Assembly (NCBI GenBank): GCA_013368445.1
Contig: JAACJO010000010.1
Coordinates: forward strand, 372,001-436,000
Direction of reading: 5' to 3'
DNA length: 64,000 nt
From: Leucocoprinus leucothites
Taxonomy: Eukaryota; Basidiomycota; Agaricomycetes; Agaricales; Agaricaceae
The translations under genes were made by a program, and so were the position numbers. Shown here in pieces: positions 38,167-50,360 of this stretch; position 1 is the first letter of the stretch; each line of letters starts with the position of its first letter. Below the pieces are notes generated by a model. That model saw only the letters and a program-made list of their open reading frames with translations. It was not told the DNA's origin and ran no database searches.

Positions 38167-41100
38167 ATCTCCTCCCCCTTCCTTCCCCCCTTTTTTCCTT
38201 TGGGCTCTCGGGCGTTTCAAAAATGGGCTCTCTGTCTCGTCTCTGCTGTGCATTGTCTCATTATAGACGATTTGTCCTCCCACCCCTCCCCCATCCTGCC
38301 TGCTTGTCAATTTCTTCATGTTCTCGTTCCATCGGACGGTTTTGACCTTCTCATGGACGGTGTTGAACTCTTCTGTGCAATGGACGGTTACGCTTAGTGT
38401 AAAAATTTGCTGCGTAATGCGGACAAAGGTCTCGATCACTTTCCCAATCACCCCTGTCTCCCATCCATCATCACATTGGCTCTCTCTCTCAATCATCCAC
38501 ACACGCAATACTTGTACCATCAACAATTGATTCTATTATATTTATTGTTGACTTGGCTTTTTCTCCATTTTCCCTTTGCCTTTTTTGTTACCCCCACTAT
38601 ACCTCCCCCTCGCGTCTCTGCAATTTTTCGACTTCTTTTCACTTACTTATATATATTACTTACCGGTTTTTTGTTGTCTCTATCTATCCCGTCAATGTAC
38701 CATTAAACAAGCCAACGATTACCCATAACGAGCAACGGTTTCTTCAAGTAGTTACACACACATACCGCATACATACACACATTTTGGCTTCCCCACAAAT
38801 ACATAGAGGGTTTTTCTTGGAATATTTTTCTGGATTGGGAATGACAAGTCCGATGAGTGAGAAAAGTGAGGGTGTGTTCCGTGTGGTGCGTGTGCGTGTT
38901 CGTGACATGGGAGGGGAAGGACTTCCGAGTCAAGGAAGTTTCAGTGCTTGAGCTTGACCTCGTGGTGTCGCCCCGTTTTTGTCCTGTGTCAGTGTAACTT
39001 GTTACAGGCTGTTACAGGACGGTGTGTGTTGCGGCTGCCACTGTGGAAAGCCGTTGATATCCGATTGATGTCAGTGGATGTTGACTGTCTGCCGCCGTTC
39101 GGTGAGGGCTAGCGTTGGGCGTGAGGCTTAGGGGAGAAACAATGTGTTGGGCGATGAGACTCTCGCAGTCAAGGGCGTCATGATTATATATGTAGGGAAA
39201 TGGATTCTTTTTACCCTGGAGTAATAGTAGAGAGTCTGTAAATCTCTCGCTTAACTCGTTGGCCAATACACAGTGTACCTGATTCAAATTCCGAAGAACT
39301 CGCTCGTCCGAAGGTTCGTGGTACTGTAGGGTTTATGGCTTTTTTACTGGGGTCAGTATTCAATACTCAATATTCAATTTTTCGACGGGCTTGAAGGTGG
39401 GGACTGATCCTATGCTATTGGGTTGCCAAGATCAGTGGGTGCGCATAACTCGGACTTCTTGGGGAGTTCTAGGATTCAGACTAAGTACTTAGGTTGATGG
39501 GTGGTAGTGTGTACAATGTATGTATGATGATGATCGGCGGATGTGGGTGTTCCGCGTTTTGTGGATTTGTAGTTATGTTAGGAGTAAACGCTGTAGTACT
39601 AGTGGTGATCGACGCAAACCACTTGAGAGTCTTGGTAAGTTTCAATCAGTGCTTGGCACTTGGACAGTGTACTACTTGTTCAATTTTCGTCTTGACTACG
39701 GTAATAACGCAAACTCGAATCATGGTTACTACTCGTGATGCTTAACTGCAATTTCATTTACTACACGAAGACTGTTGGTGGTTACCATCTTCCAATAATA
39801 ATCAAGTTGAACAGCGAAGATTAGAAGAATAAGGAAACCCGTCATTAAGACCGGCGGTGACTCAGACTATGATGATGTTCTTCCACAAGTAGTAAGTCTT
39901 CGACTTCGACTTCGATGATCCCCGAAACGGAGCTGGAGCTCAAGAGAGTTGGTAAAGCTCCACCAACGGGGAACTTTTCAGTGTTCGATATATAAATATC
40001 TATTATATACAAGAATATCAAGAACTTCTTGGCGTGTGGTGTGACTCTATATGCGCTAGATACTTAGATAGTTATCTTTGACTCTTATCGGAAAGACTCA
40101 CGGTGATGGCTCTCGTTTGATAACTATGCGACGGCGATGGATGCCAGGTTGTTGTTGTTGTCAAAGAACTTGTATCTAATTGATTCGGGTTCGTCACTAC
40201 TGATACCGGAGTCGGACTTTTCCTCAAAAAGAGCTTACCTCACTTGGAAAAAGCCGAAGTGAATTGTGTTTTCACAAGCCCTTCACGCCGCAGCTATCTG
40301 TGTTTTTCTCATGAAACGGCAAATCTGAAGCCGGGGGAAGGACGATGGTGAGAGATAGATGAGAATGGTATAGTACCGAATGAGTATGAGTTCACTGATT
40401 GCGGGATCTTATGATAATAGTCTACCAATTAGACTTGTGCCAGAGGCGAATAGACTTTGCTTCATTTTGATCGAAGGACGGTGCAGCATGCAGCACGGAT
40501 CATGCCAAGTACTACAGTTGAAAAGAAATGAGCGCCTGTCGAGCGTTTAGTTGTGCCAAGTGGATGGAGTGCTCGGGGATAGTGGCTTTTTGCTGTACTA
40601 CAATGCAACGTGGCCTGGCAGTGGAGTGATTTCTTGGTATTATTTAGTGTTGAACAAGTTCATTAGGAGGAGGCTATTCTCGTGACATCATTTTCCTTGT
40701 CTGGATAACATTTTAATGAAGATATGATGGTATGTAAGGGGATAGGATACCGGATTGGAATTCGTTCACCTCCGGTTATGTGCCAGGTCTGTGGTTAGCC
40801 TTGACTCGGAATGCCGTCAATTCGGCTTTTTTTCAGATTCGGCGCCAGGAATCATAATCACGGTCAACTTACTTGTTTTAATTCACTGCACGCGATAGGA
40901 GGCCCAGGCGGGTGATCGGGTGAAGACGCTCGGAAGAGGATCATTTTTTACTCGTCGAAATTTTTTGACAGCTTTAGCGAATTAAGCGTTCGAGTTGTTC
41001 GTGTTGTGTGTGCTGCGTGTATGTATTATAATAAGTAGCGGCTGCACCTGTCAATATAGTATTCGTTCATCCGGCACTGACTTGGACTGACTTTGTGATC

Positions 41101-44100
41101 CGCTTTTTTCTTGAAGATAGGCTTGAATCGAGAAGAGCTGCTGCTTTACTTTTGACTATATGTTGCAGAGTACCTCTCACCGGTAGTGCTTACTTACCCT
41201 TCACCCGCTATCTTCTTTGAAGCTTGAATTTCTTGGATATCGGCGCACACGTCGAGTTTCGGTGACTGAATTAAACTGGGAGCTTCAACTCGGAAGCGGT
41301 AGAGAGGAGATATTCCCAATTTCGAATTACAGTAGTCCGCGGAGGTATGGGGTTTTGCTCGGGATATTGAAGTATGTGTGCCTTGAAATACGATACGCCT
41401 GTACTATATAGGTCGCAACTTGTGCCAAGTCGATACTCGTTGCCAAAGGAATGTTCTTGAAAACACCGTGTAGATAGATTCTACTACGGTTTGAATCGCC
41501 GGCGTGGCAAGTTTCAAGTAGAATTCTAAGCAGTATTATCAGTCATCATCAAGTTGATGAACACCGGCAAGACGATATACCATCGGCTTCCGTAACGAGG
41601 AAGGGAGTTAAGTAGACTTTAAGGCTTCTCATTCCGCCTTCGAGAGTCGCTTGAGGGTTTGACATGTATAAAACAGTAAGCGGGTCATTAGTGAGGAGAC
41701 GAGAAGAAGTTGAATCCCTGCCGATCGCTGTCACCCACTCTCAAATAAGCAGTAAATGTTCGCCGGGTTCTGTGCAGTGTTCGTGTATCAGTAGACTATA
41801 ATCATCCAACGCGCTCGCGAAAGGGCAGCCTCCCAAATTATCAGGCGAAGAGTAGTATGCGGGCGGCGCTGATTATCGATCATGAGCCTGGTTGGCTGGC
41901 ATGTTATGGTCCCAAGTTGAGTTACCCGTGGACGCCTATACCGCTTCAGCTTTAGCGGGTCTTCGTCGTCGCGTGCCACGTTGACAGTCGAGGCATCGCC
42001 CCGCTGCTATCATTGATGCCAACGAACAGCAGTGTTCCTCGGTTGTGACTTAGCCGTCTACTATCAACTCCACTATAGCGAGTGTTTACCAGATTGACTT
42101 AGTCTCGGAGGGGTAAAGTAGATGTATAAGTAGAATTGCTTTTGACTGGCACCGGCTGGGGAAGTACTTGTTTTGGGATTGTTGGTCATAGTGCTGGTTT
42201 GAGTCTTGGTGACTGGGGCAAGGTGCCTGAGGTCACCATACCTCTGCGGGTTCCCGCGCTCCGGCGTCTCGCATAACACAACTCTTGATTTTGGTGGCGG
42301 AGGCCAGGGTAAAGGATTTCCAATCCGTCTCATGGCCATAAATGACTCTCACACATCGACAAGAGAGAAGAAGCTACCCCGAAGTAAAGAAATTATCTCA
42401 AGAGATTCCAGAACAGCTTCCTTGTTACAGTAAACTGACTGGATTTTCATAGATCCGGATTGATTCTTTTCGACATACTCGTGATGTATGCGATGATGTG
42501 CGGTTAACTCAAGGACAATATGCTTGTCTTTTCTCCATGGCTTACTCGGACGTAACGTATTTCTTGCGTCCAGTGCGGTGAACGTCGGTATCTTTTGTCC
42601 ACTTTGATTCGCGCTGCTTCCGGGCTTGTTTCGGGGTATTTTGTTAATTAATAGGCGGCCGTCCAAAGGTATCCTCCGAGGTCTGACTCGAACGTTTATT
42701 GAGCGCTGAACCATGCGGTCGACGTTTCCAGTGTCCGCGGTTTGAGTTGTTTGGGCTCGGTACCTGGAACTGGGGCTGGAAACATCGTGATAGTGATATA
42801 GGATGGCCCGTGGGTGGCTTTGACAAGGCGGATGTGGTCATGATCAGGTCAGGAACTTTCCGAAAACAGGCTGCAGGCAACGTGTATGCTCGTGTATGCA
42901 GACCCTCTGCCAGCCGTGCGTTGGAGCTGCCATTAGTGTCAGTCATTTATTAGCATTAAACTTGGGCACAGTGGTTCAGTCAAAAGTTGGAGTGATCCGA
43001 TATTCTTGGGCCTATCGGCATCTTGCGTCTGTCTCTTGGAGCATGCCTCTCCACGGATTGCCAGGGCTATATAGAATCTTCTTAACGAGGTCTAAGGCAT
43101 ATTGCAATTAATATGGCAATGGAGACTAGCTATATTTCCAGCTACTATGTATGATGAACCCTCTCTTCCCATGGGCGATTTGAGATTCTATTCGGACACC
43201 GAGGAGACAAGTGGTGCTTGGCAGAGATGATATACTATCCGCATGAAAAATGTTTTGGGGATGTGATAGCTCGCGGGACATTTATATTTTTGCCAGCCCT
43301 GTGACATGCTTTTCTCAAACTAGAACATACAGTACGAACGATTTTACGAAAAGAAGTTCGAACCAAGCTTGAGCGCGAGTCAGTAACAGATACTCGACCT
43401 TATGACTTGCAGTAACCACAGTACCCTTTTCCATCCATACAGACGGTACTGGATACTACAGTATATGTGTTTACTTCAATGATTAAAAGTGGCACTGACC
43501 TTTAGCCTGTCGGTCTCAGGAACTTCTCTGGGATCTGGACCACAAAGATTTCCGTGGGTAGACTTCGCTCTTCAATGTCAGCTTGTCTTCCGCTGTTCGC
43601 CTTATTTATCGGCACCTTTGTTGGATTGGGTGATCGTCGCATGATCTTGATTATAATCTCCCGCATCGTAAAGTAGAAGAGTGTGCCACCAACACCTAAA
43701 ACTTTTCTTATCTCTTCGGACTTGCGCATTAGACTTCGAATCTGGCCCCAAAGAACTGCAGTGAATCGGTATTATAATCTCCCATGATTTCCCAGGTCGT
43801 TATTCCACGCGAACGATATGTCTGGGGGAATTTGCAGCCGGCCCGGGAACTGTAAAGAACACCATTGAACCCTTTAGATAGCCAGGGAATTCTGTAACTG
43901 CATTAATGGGAAGAAGCTGCTTGAATAAGATTTCTTTTTCGAATGCATGATTGAAGGACGAGTTGGGAAACTTCGGATGATCGGGAAGCATGACGGAAAC
44001 CCACAGAAGCGGAGGTTTTAAGGAAGGCGTGTTCAGTACTGGAATATCACTTCTGAATCCAGTTAGTTTGTGTCGAGCTCGTGAGTGTTTTGTTGATCGG

Positions 44101-47100
44101 TATAATATGATCTGATCATGTACGAGGTTGAATTTCGTAGTCAGTAATCTAGTTCTCAACATACAGTGCCTACAACCAGTGTCAGCTGGTTCAGAATAAC
44201 CAGCTGACTTACAGGCTTGGCTAAAGGGAGTTATCTCTCGTTATCTGAAGAAATGTTCTTGTTTCAACTTTATAGCATTTCAATTGTAGGCTAGTAGCCA
44301 CACCCCATGATGAGAGCAGAATTGGAAGCCTAAGTTACCCCGGTGCCATTTGCGTCCTTGAATAAGATGGGAAGTGATACAGTCACTCAGGGCCCGAGCT
44401 CCTCAGGACGGCTGAAGTAGCGAGTTACAGCACTGGGTGCTATGACACTACCTGGGAATATCAATGAGTACCTAAACTCGCTACGATGGGATCGGCGGAC
44501 CTCCCTCAACTTCGTGTTTCGTTTTTACCGCTCTTAAAGTCATATAAATCACCTATACTACAGTATCATATTTTTCCTCAGCTCATTGAACGTTCCTTAC
44601 AGTACCGATCCGCCATCCTGAAGGACAGAAAGACACCAAGCACTGGTATCAGTCATTGTGGTCCTCAGCAACGTCATCTATCGAATGAGACAGTGATTGA
44701 TGGACCATGGTGATGGAGCAGTCTGCTATTGAGGTGTAGGTAAACCAGCTAATCAAGGATGTTCCGCATTTCCGGGAGGCAAAACAAATTGCTCATGCCC
44801 TCTGGAGGATCGGTGCGGTTGCCTGGCGAAGGAAACCGCCGCGAGTGGTCAGGCGTTCAGGAGGTTCAGGGAAGAGTGGGAAAGAAAAAAGGACTTCATG
44901 GCAGGTTCACGTTTTTGATGAGATAAATCAAATTGCAAGTGCGCTCTTTTTCCCGTTCGTCGAAAATTTTATGGCTTTCTATGTCGACCACTGATTCCAT
45001 GGTCCTTTCACTGGAACAGTCTCGGGCTCTCCTCCGCTACCGAGCCTACCGAGCCGGGGGCTCCGGCCGGTTTCCCGAAGTGGATAGACGGATCGGGTAC
45101 ATGTATCGGGCTAGCAATCAGGACGTAGTTGGAGCTGTGGGATGAAACGACGAAAAGGTAAGATCTTAGCGTGTTCAGTGACGTCTACTGACTGTATATG
45201 GATTTGACAGGTCAAAAAAAGGCGGTGGGGAAGGCCTGTGCGATGTCATAGGAAGGAGAGAGTGCTATGACATCATAACTGCTCAATCAAATATACGTGC
45301 TCAACGAGAAACGGGTTTGTGTGATATTTCACACCTCCGGTAAGTGATTCTACTCGTTTTCAATGCATTTGGGAGAAGCTGAAGTGTTCAAGGCGTGTAT
45401 ATCGGAGAGACTCAGAGCCAGCTACACGGACGACCGACTATGGCTTACCCGTCCATGCTCTTGACATCAAATGATCATCGTGCCCTCAAATCTAGTTTTT
45501 GGTAACAAGATGGTCAGGCTCGGGTACAGAGGTAGATTAATGTAATCTTGATCTTGAATGCAGGTCGAGCGCATGTTGACGATGTCTAGTGACCTAGAGT
45601 CCGGCATGACAAACCTTCGGCCTTTTAAAAATTAAAGTTGGATCGCGAACACTGAACCGATCACGCTCCTGATTGCAACGGTCATCAGTCAGGATAATCA
45701 CGAGGTTTGCATGAGGAAATCGGGGTTTCCCTGGAAGGAGACCGACAAATGACCCTAGGGCTCTGCTAAGTTGGTTTTCGAGTCGCCGTTTGAGGCAGAA
45801 TTTATGAGGGACCGCAGTAAGTACCTATGAGGCAGATATATTTTCTCTTAAAGTCTTGGTGCAAAGGGCCCTGAAAGTAGCGCATTCTCCGACAGAATGG
45901 TGAGTGCTACTAATTTCCTGTTCCACCATGAAGTTCTTTAAGCACGACTCGAGAGCCTTTGCTAGCTGATGGAGTTGATGATCGGCCTCCATGAACCTTC
46001 ATTCACCGACAAATCGAAATTTCCTGATGCAACGACTCTAGCGGAAGCGACAATGACCGTGTTTGTTTATTTCCCTGAACTAGATACTTAATGTCTCGTA
46101 AGAGTGGTAGCCCTTTACTCACCGGCAAAAACGAAGGTGTGGCTGGAACATTCGAAGAAGAAATCATGGCGGTGGCGACCAAGAACGTAATGAGCTGATT
46201 CAGGGCATGTACACCTGCGGCTGACTTCGGCCCTCAATAAATGAAGCAGCGCCACATAATGATGGCAATAACCACGCTCATAGACAGCCTTTAGTAGCCC
46301 TATGTGGATTGGACTGTAAGCCTTGCCGTTGATTGATTCTCTTCCTGTGCTCTGACTCATCATCCCGGGGATCCATTGGATAAATGATACTGAACGTGAA
46401 GTCTGAAGTACAAGGCTGTTCAACCTGGTTGCTGATACATTAACACCACTGCTTACCATTTAAGTACCACCAACCGGTTTTTGCTCATAATGCAAGGGGG
46501 CGAGTTTCAATGATATCAGCTCCACTCCTATTGAGAAGGCATGTACATCTGGCGTGCAATAACTCAACACAGCCTGACACGTTCGCCATGCATGCAAGTA
46601 GAAATTGTACAGTGATACAGTTATCCCGGCCGCTCGCGAATTCATGGGGACTTGTAAGAAGAGACTCCTTTTAGCCGTCTTGAGAAGCCTCTTTCGATAA
46701 ATCAAGCACTTTTCGTAGCTGTAGATGTAATAGCTCGGACCAAGTCGGAAGTCCGGCTCCCCGCCGCCTTTGGCAGGATAGAGGGGTAGATGAAAGAAGG
46801 CGGTGGCGAGAGCGCATTCTCTACCGGAATTGATTGAACGGAGTGTGGAGGCCCAATAACGAGAAGTTCATCAAAGATACATTGCGGGAACCAAATTCCG
46901 GCCACAAATTCTCAGAGATGAATTCAAAGGCCTAGTTTGCAGATTTGAAGGAACGCAGCAATAGATATGACGAGTCCAAATACTGAGCCTTAGTACCATA
47001 CATATATCACTGCAATCTGGACTCTAGTCGACAAGATATATCATGTACTGGAGATAACGAAATCAGAATGTATGTTGGCACAGGGTGCTGAGAGGTTCTA

Positions 47101-47383
47101 GCTGAGAGCAAAGAAATACGATGGCACCCCTTGCCGATCGCTGACCGCCCGTTACTTCCTTACCAGCCAGAGAGGAGTCTGAGAAGCTCGAGATATTTTG
47201 AGTCAAAGGCACAACGGTCGTGAGTAGTCGGAGATTAAGTTGTGGTTTCTTGCGAGTCTATCCGGAAACGGCCTCCAATGTTAATCACGTGTGTGGGATC
47301 ACGCGTAGATATACTCCGGACGAGCTTCAACTATCACCATCCCTTTCTCTCCTCTATCTTTCATCTACACATATCCATCTACA
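38167..47383. other. Gene-poor region, 9.2 kb
   Basis: No gene is supported. The first 500 bp are T/C-rich and probably include the 3' UTR of the gene at 37435. Minus-strand open frames at 43502-44162 and 46115-46905 are the longest, but they match no family I know and do not splice into a convincing protein. One perfect hairpin (44181-44208) is listed separately. The last 60 bp before 47384 are CT-rich and suit the malate dehydrogenase leader. Confidence 0.5.
44181..44208. repeat. Perfect 11-bp inverted repeat (hairpin)
   Basis: GTCAGCTGGTT, a 6-nt spacer, then its exact reverse complement AACCAGCTGAC. It sits in gene-poor DNA and may be a terminator-like or protein-binding dyad, or the tip of a decayed element. 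Confidence 0.7.
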
Positions 47384-48907
47384 ATGGTCAAGGCCGTCGT
47401 TCTAGGTGCTGCTGGTGGGTTGAGGTCGCTAATCCGATCATCGATTTGTGCCTCATGAGGTCTTCAGGTGGTATCGGTCAACCCCTAGCCCTGTTGTTGA
47501 AATCTAGCCCTTTGATTGACGAAGTATGTCGCACAGCCAGTATTTCCAGATTAATGTCACGCTAAATGTGTCGATACTTTAGCTTGGCCTTTACGATATT
47601 GTCAACACTCCAGGCGTTGCTGCCGATCTCTCTCACATTGCTACCCCCGCCAAAGTCGAGGGATATCTCCCTCCAGATGATGGCCTGGCTAAAACTCTCA
47701 AGGGTGCTGACATAGTCGTCATCCCTGCTGGCGTACCGCGTAAGCCTGGTGTATGTGTTTACTTTTATGTTTCCTCCAAGCGCTCACACTAAAACATGAA
47801 CGGCTTCATAGATGACAAGGTAAAATCTTATCACACTGTTTACGTTACACGAACGCTGAAGATAAGCGAATTGAAAATAGAGATGATCTATTCAAGGTTT
47901 ATTTTTTATTCAAGCTCCTTTGGGTGAAAGACTTAATGACACCATTTTTGAATAGATTAATGCGGGGATTGTACGCGATCTTGCAACTGGTATTGCAACT
48001 GCCGTTCCCAAAGCTTTCGTTCTCGTTATTTCCAACCCCGTCAACTCTACCGTTCCCATCGTGGCCGAAGTCTTCAAAAAGCATGGCGTTTTTGATCCTA
48101 AACGGTATTCAAACCTTCTAGTTCCATCACGACTCCTATCTAACTATCTTCCATGAAGCCTCTTCGGTGTTACTACTCTTGATGTTGTTCGTGCATCAAC
48201 TTTCGTGGCCGAGAAGCTCGGCGACCTTTCCTTGTCATCGAAGGTAGTCGTTCCCGTCGTTGGTGGTCATAGTGGTGTGACGGTGAGCCTCAATAGCCGA
48301 GCCTATCTCGTATTGGTCCTTCTGATACAATTAATCCTCTCAGATTGTTCCCCTACTTTCCCAATCTTCCCATCCATTACCTGCGAGCATATCCGAGGAC
48401 GACTACAAAACCCTCGTGCACCGGGTTCAGTTTGGTGGTGATGAGGTTGTTAAGGCTAAGGATGGTGCTGGTTCCGCAACTCTGTCCATGGCATATGCTG
48501 GAGCAGAATTTTCTTTTAAGGTTTTGAGGGCCTTGAAGGGAGAGAAGGGCATCGTTGCCCCTAGCTACGTCAGCTTGGAAGCCGACTCCGCGGGAGCTGC
48601 TCTCCTCACTAAGGAGCTCGGTCAGGAACTGGCCTATTTCTCTTCCAACGTTGAGCTCGGTGTATGTTTGTCCCCGTTCGTGCGAACATGCCTTAATCTG
48701 ACATACCTGTTTTAAACAGCAAGAGGGTGTCGTCAAAATTAACCCTCTTGGCAAGATCACCGAGGCTGAGCAGAAGCTCATCGCGGCCGCTCTCCCGGAG
48801 TTAGCTAAGAATATTGCCACTGTACGTCGCTGTTGTCTCTCACCGAATTTGGCTGACGAAACTACTTTGTATAGGGAGTTGGCTTTGGGACTGAGGCAAG
48901 GCTTTAA
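47384..48907 (+). CDS. NAD-dependent malate dehydrogenase, probably cytosolic
   Basis: Malate dehydrogenase interconverts malate and oxaloacetate with NAD. Exons are 47384-47414, 47468-47523, 47583-47750, 47812-47819 (8 nt), 47881-47896 (16 nt), 47956-48104, 48159-48282, 48344-48661, 48720-48821 and 48875-48907, giving 334 aa. The Rossmann motif [16 protein letters not shown] begins at residue 6. Next come the substrate loop [15 protein letters not shown], which is encoded across the two micro-exons, the signature [11 protein letters not shown], and the catalytic Asp151/His180 pair ([17 protein letters not shown]). The protein starts directly at the dehydrogenase fold with no transit peptide, so a cytosolic (malate-aspartate shuttle or gluconeogenic) location is inferred. 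Peroxisomal targeting is unlikely because it ends in EARL. Confidence 0.95.
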
Positions 48908-49209
48908 TTGACCCTATCTTTATTCGTCCATTTGTTGATTTCAGGTTGTGTAGAAGAAATAAATGGCTGAGCACATTGTATGAAGATTACTGTAGTAGGC
49001 CTATCGCTGTTATATCAAACGGACTTTCTCTCCAAACGCTGTGGCCGGGTACCTTTGAGCTGAGAGTTTATTTTTAGGAAAGAAAGTTGAACGAGTCTAG
49101 ACTGAGACACAACCGAACTTTGAGACTTCTGACGTCGAAGTTTTGTCTACAACTTAAAACTGTCCATTCATCGCGTGAATAACCTACTGTTCTCCTCTTC
49201 ACCGACACG
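48908..49209. other. Intergenic between malate dehydrogenase and membrane protein
   Basis: This 302-bp spacer shows no open frame of interest. It presumably holds the malate dehydrogenase polyadenylation region and the next promoter, with a possible CT-rich leader just before 49210. Confidence 0.5.
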
Positions 49210-50360
49210 ATGCTCTTGCTATCAACACCCAGCGCTACCTTCGATGAACGCCTCATCCAACGAAGCGGATCAGATGAAACGGAAAACTCGTCGAGTACAT
49301 CGGGTCTTGCAACACCGCAGGACGAAGACGTGCCACCATTGGGTTTAGTGTGGGACCCGAAGCATGCAACACAAGCGTTAACAAGCATGGTGGCCCGAAA
49401 GACGTCGTTGCCAAGTCGCAAAGAGTTTCAATTGATGAAAACCGAGGCCCAGACGTTGGACAGAGACAGATTCACGCGAGTTTCAGTATGGCTCCAGAGA
49501 TTCTTGCAGGAGCGTTTACTGATCAACGTTTCCCTATAGCATGCAATCATGGCACGAATGCTATCTTCTGGATCAGGGTCAAATGAATCGCAGTCACCGG
49601 AATTTGAGGCTCCGGAAGTTACGCATAGCAGAGCGAGAGTGGGTTGAAAACTCGGGACGGAAGCCAGATTTACTAACGAGTGACTGCTGTAGGGGGTGTA
49701 CAGTTTGCCGAATAGGCATATATCTATCGAGGTCCAAGAGCATGATAACGAGGTCAGTCATAGTCCTCATCGAATCTAACGGCAGCCTTTGAATGTACTC
49801 AGGCAACGAGCGATTACGACGAACCAAAGACGGTTGGTATTAGCCAGCCATCCTTGGGCATCGACTCGCTTTTCCAAAGGAAGTGGACCAGAAATGAGGT
49901 TGGAAAAGCGGCCCTCCGAGTTATATTCTTCCTTCCTTGGTGCATCGCTGTCGGTGGCACCATCATTCTTTGTCCGAGCAAACTGGACGGCATCACATTC
50001 TGCACTGGATACCTCGAGCCTCTCTCCGGAATCCATCGCTTCGCACATTGGGCTGACCGCACGTTTGAGCATGTAGTGATATTCTTCACGTTCCTCGGAT
50101 TCCTTGTGTGGCTCAACCCGACAACTGGAGTGCTGGCTGGTTGTTCCGTAGGGGCCTTTGGGTTGAACGCATGGTACGATTTCAGGTTGGATCCGAGTAT
50201 TCCGCTCGGGGAGGACGACAAGCAGAGCGTGTACCTAAGTATTACCAAGTTCTGGTTGACAGACGAGTTTCTGAATCTGAGGAGAGAGGGCAAGGGATTC
50301 TTGTTGGACGAGAAGCCATCCGGAAAGTCGGCTAGTGCGGGTGATTCCGAGGACGAGTGA
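49210..50360 (+). CDS. Small membrane protein of unknown function
   Basis: I do not recognise the family. Exons are 49210-49485, 49540-49638, 49693-49752 and 49803-50360, giving 330 aa. The first half is hydrophilic and Ser/Glu-rich, with no signal peptide. The second half carries hydrophobic segments at ALRVIFFLPWCIAVGGTIIL and, as a close pair, HVVIFFTFLGFLVWL and TTGVLAGCSVGAFGLNAWY. The tail is acidic, ending in GDSEDE. This suggests a two- or three-pass membrane protein with cytosolic ends. All four exons are in frame with standard splice sites, which supports a real gene. An organelle or ER location is a guess. Confidence 0.75.

Noticed and set aside
43502..44162. Minus-strand frames including a segment ending in RHIVRVE
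   Set aside because: Short, no domain recognised, and splice joining is speculative.
46115..46905. Three consecutive minus-strand frames that might be exons
   Set aside because: Possible splice sites exist but the joined product resembles nothing known; left within the gene-poor region.
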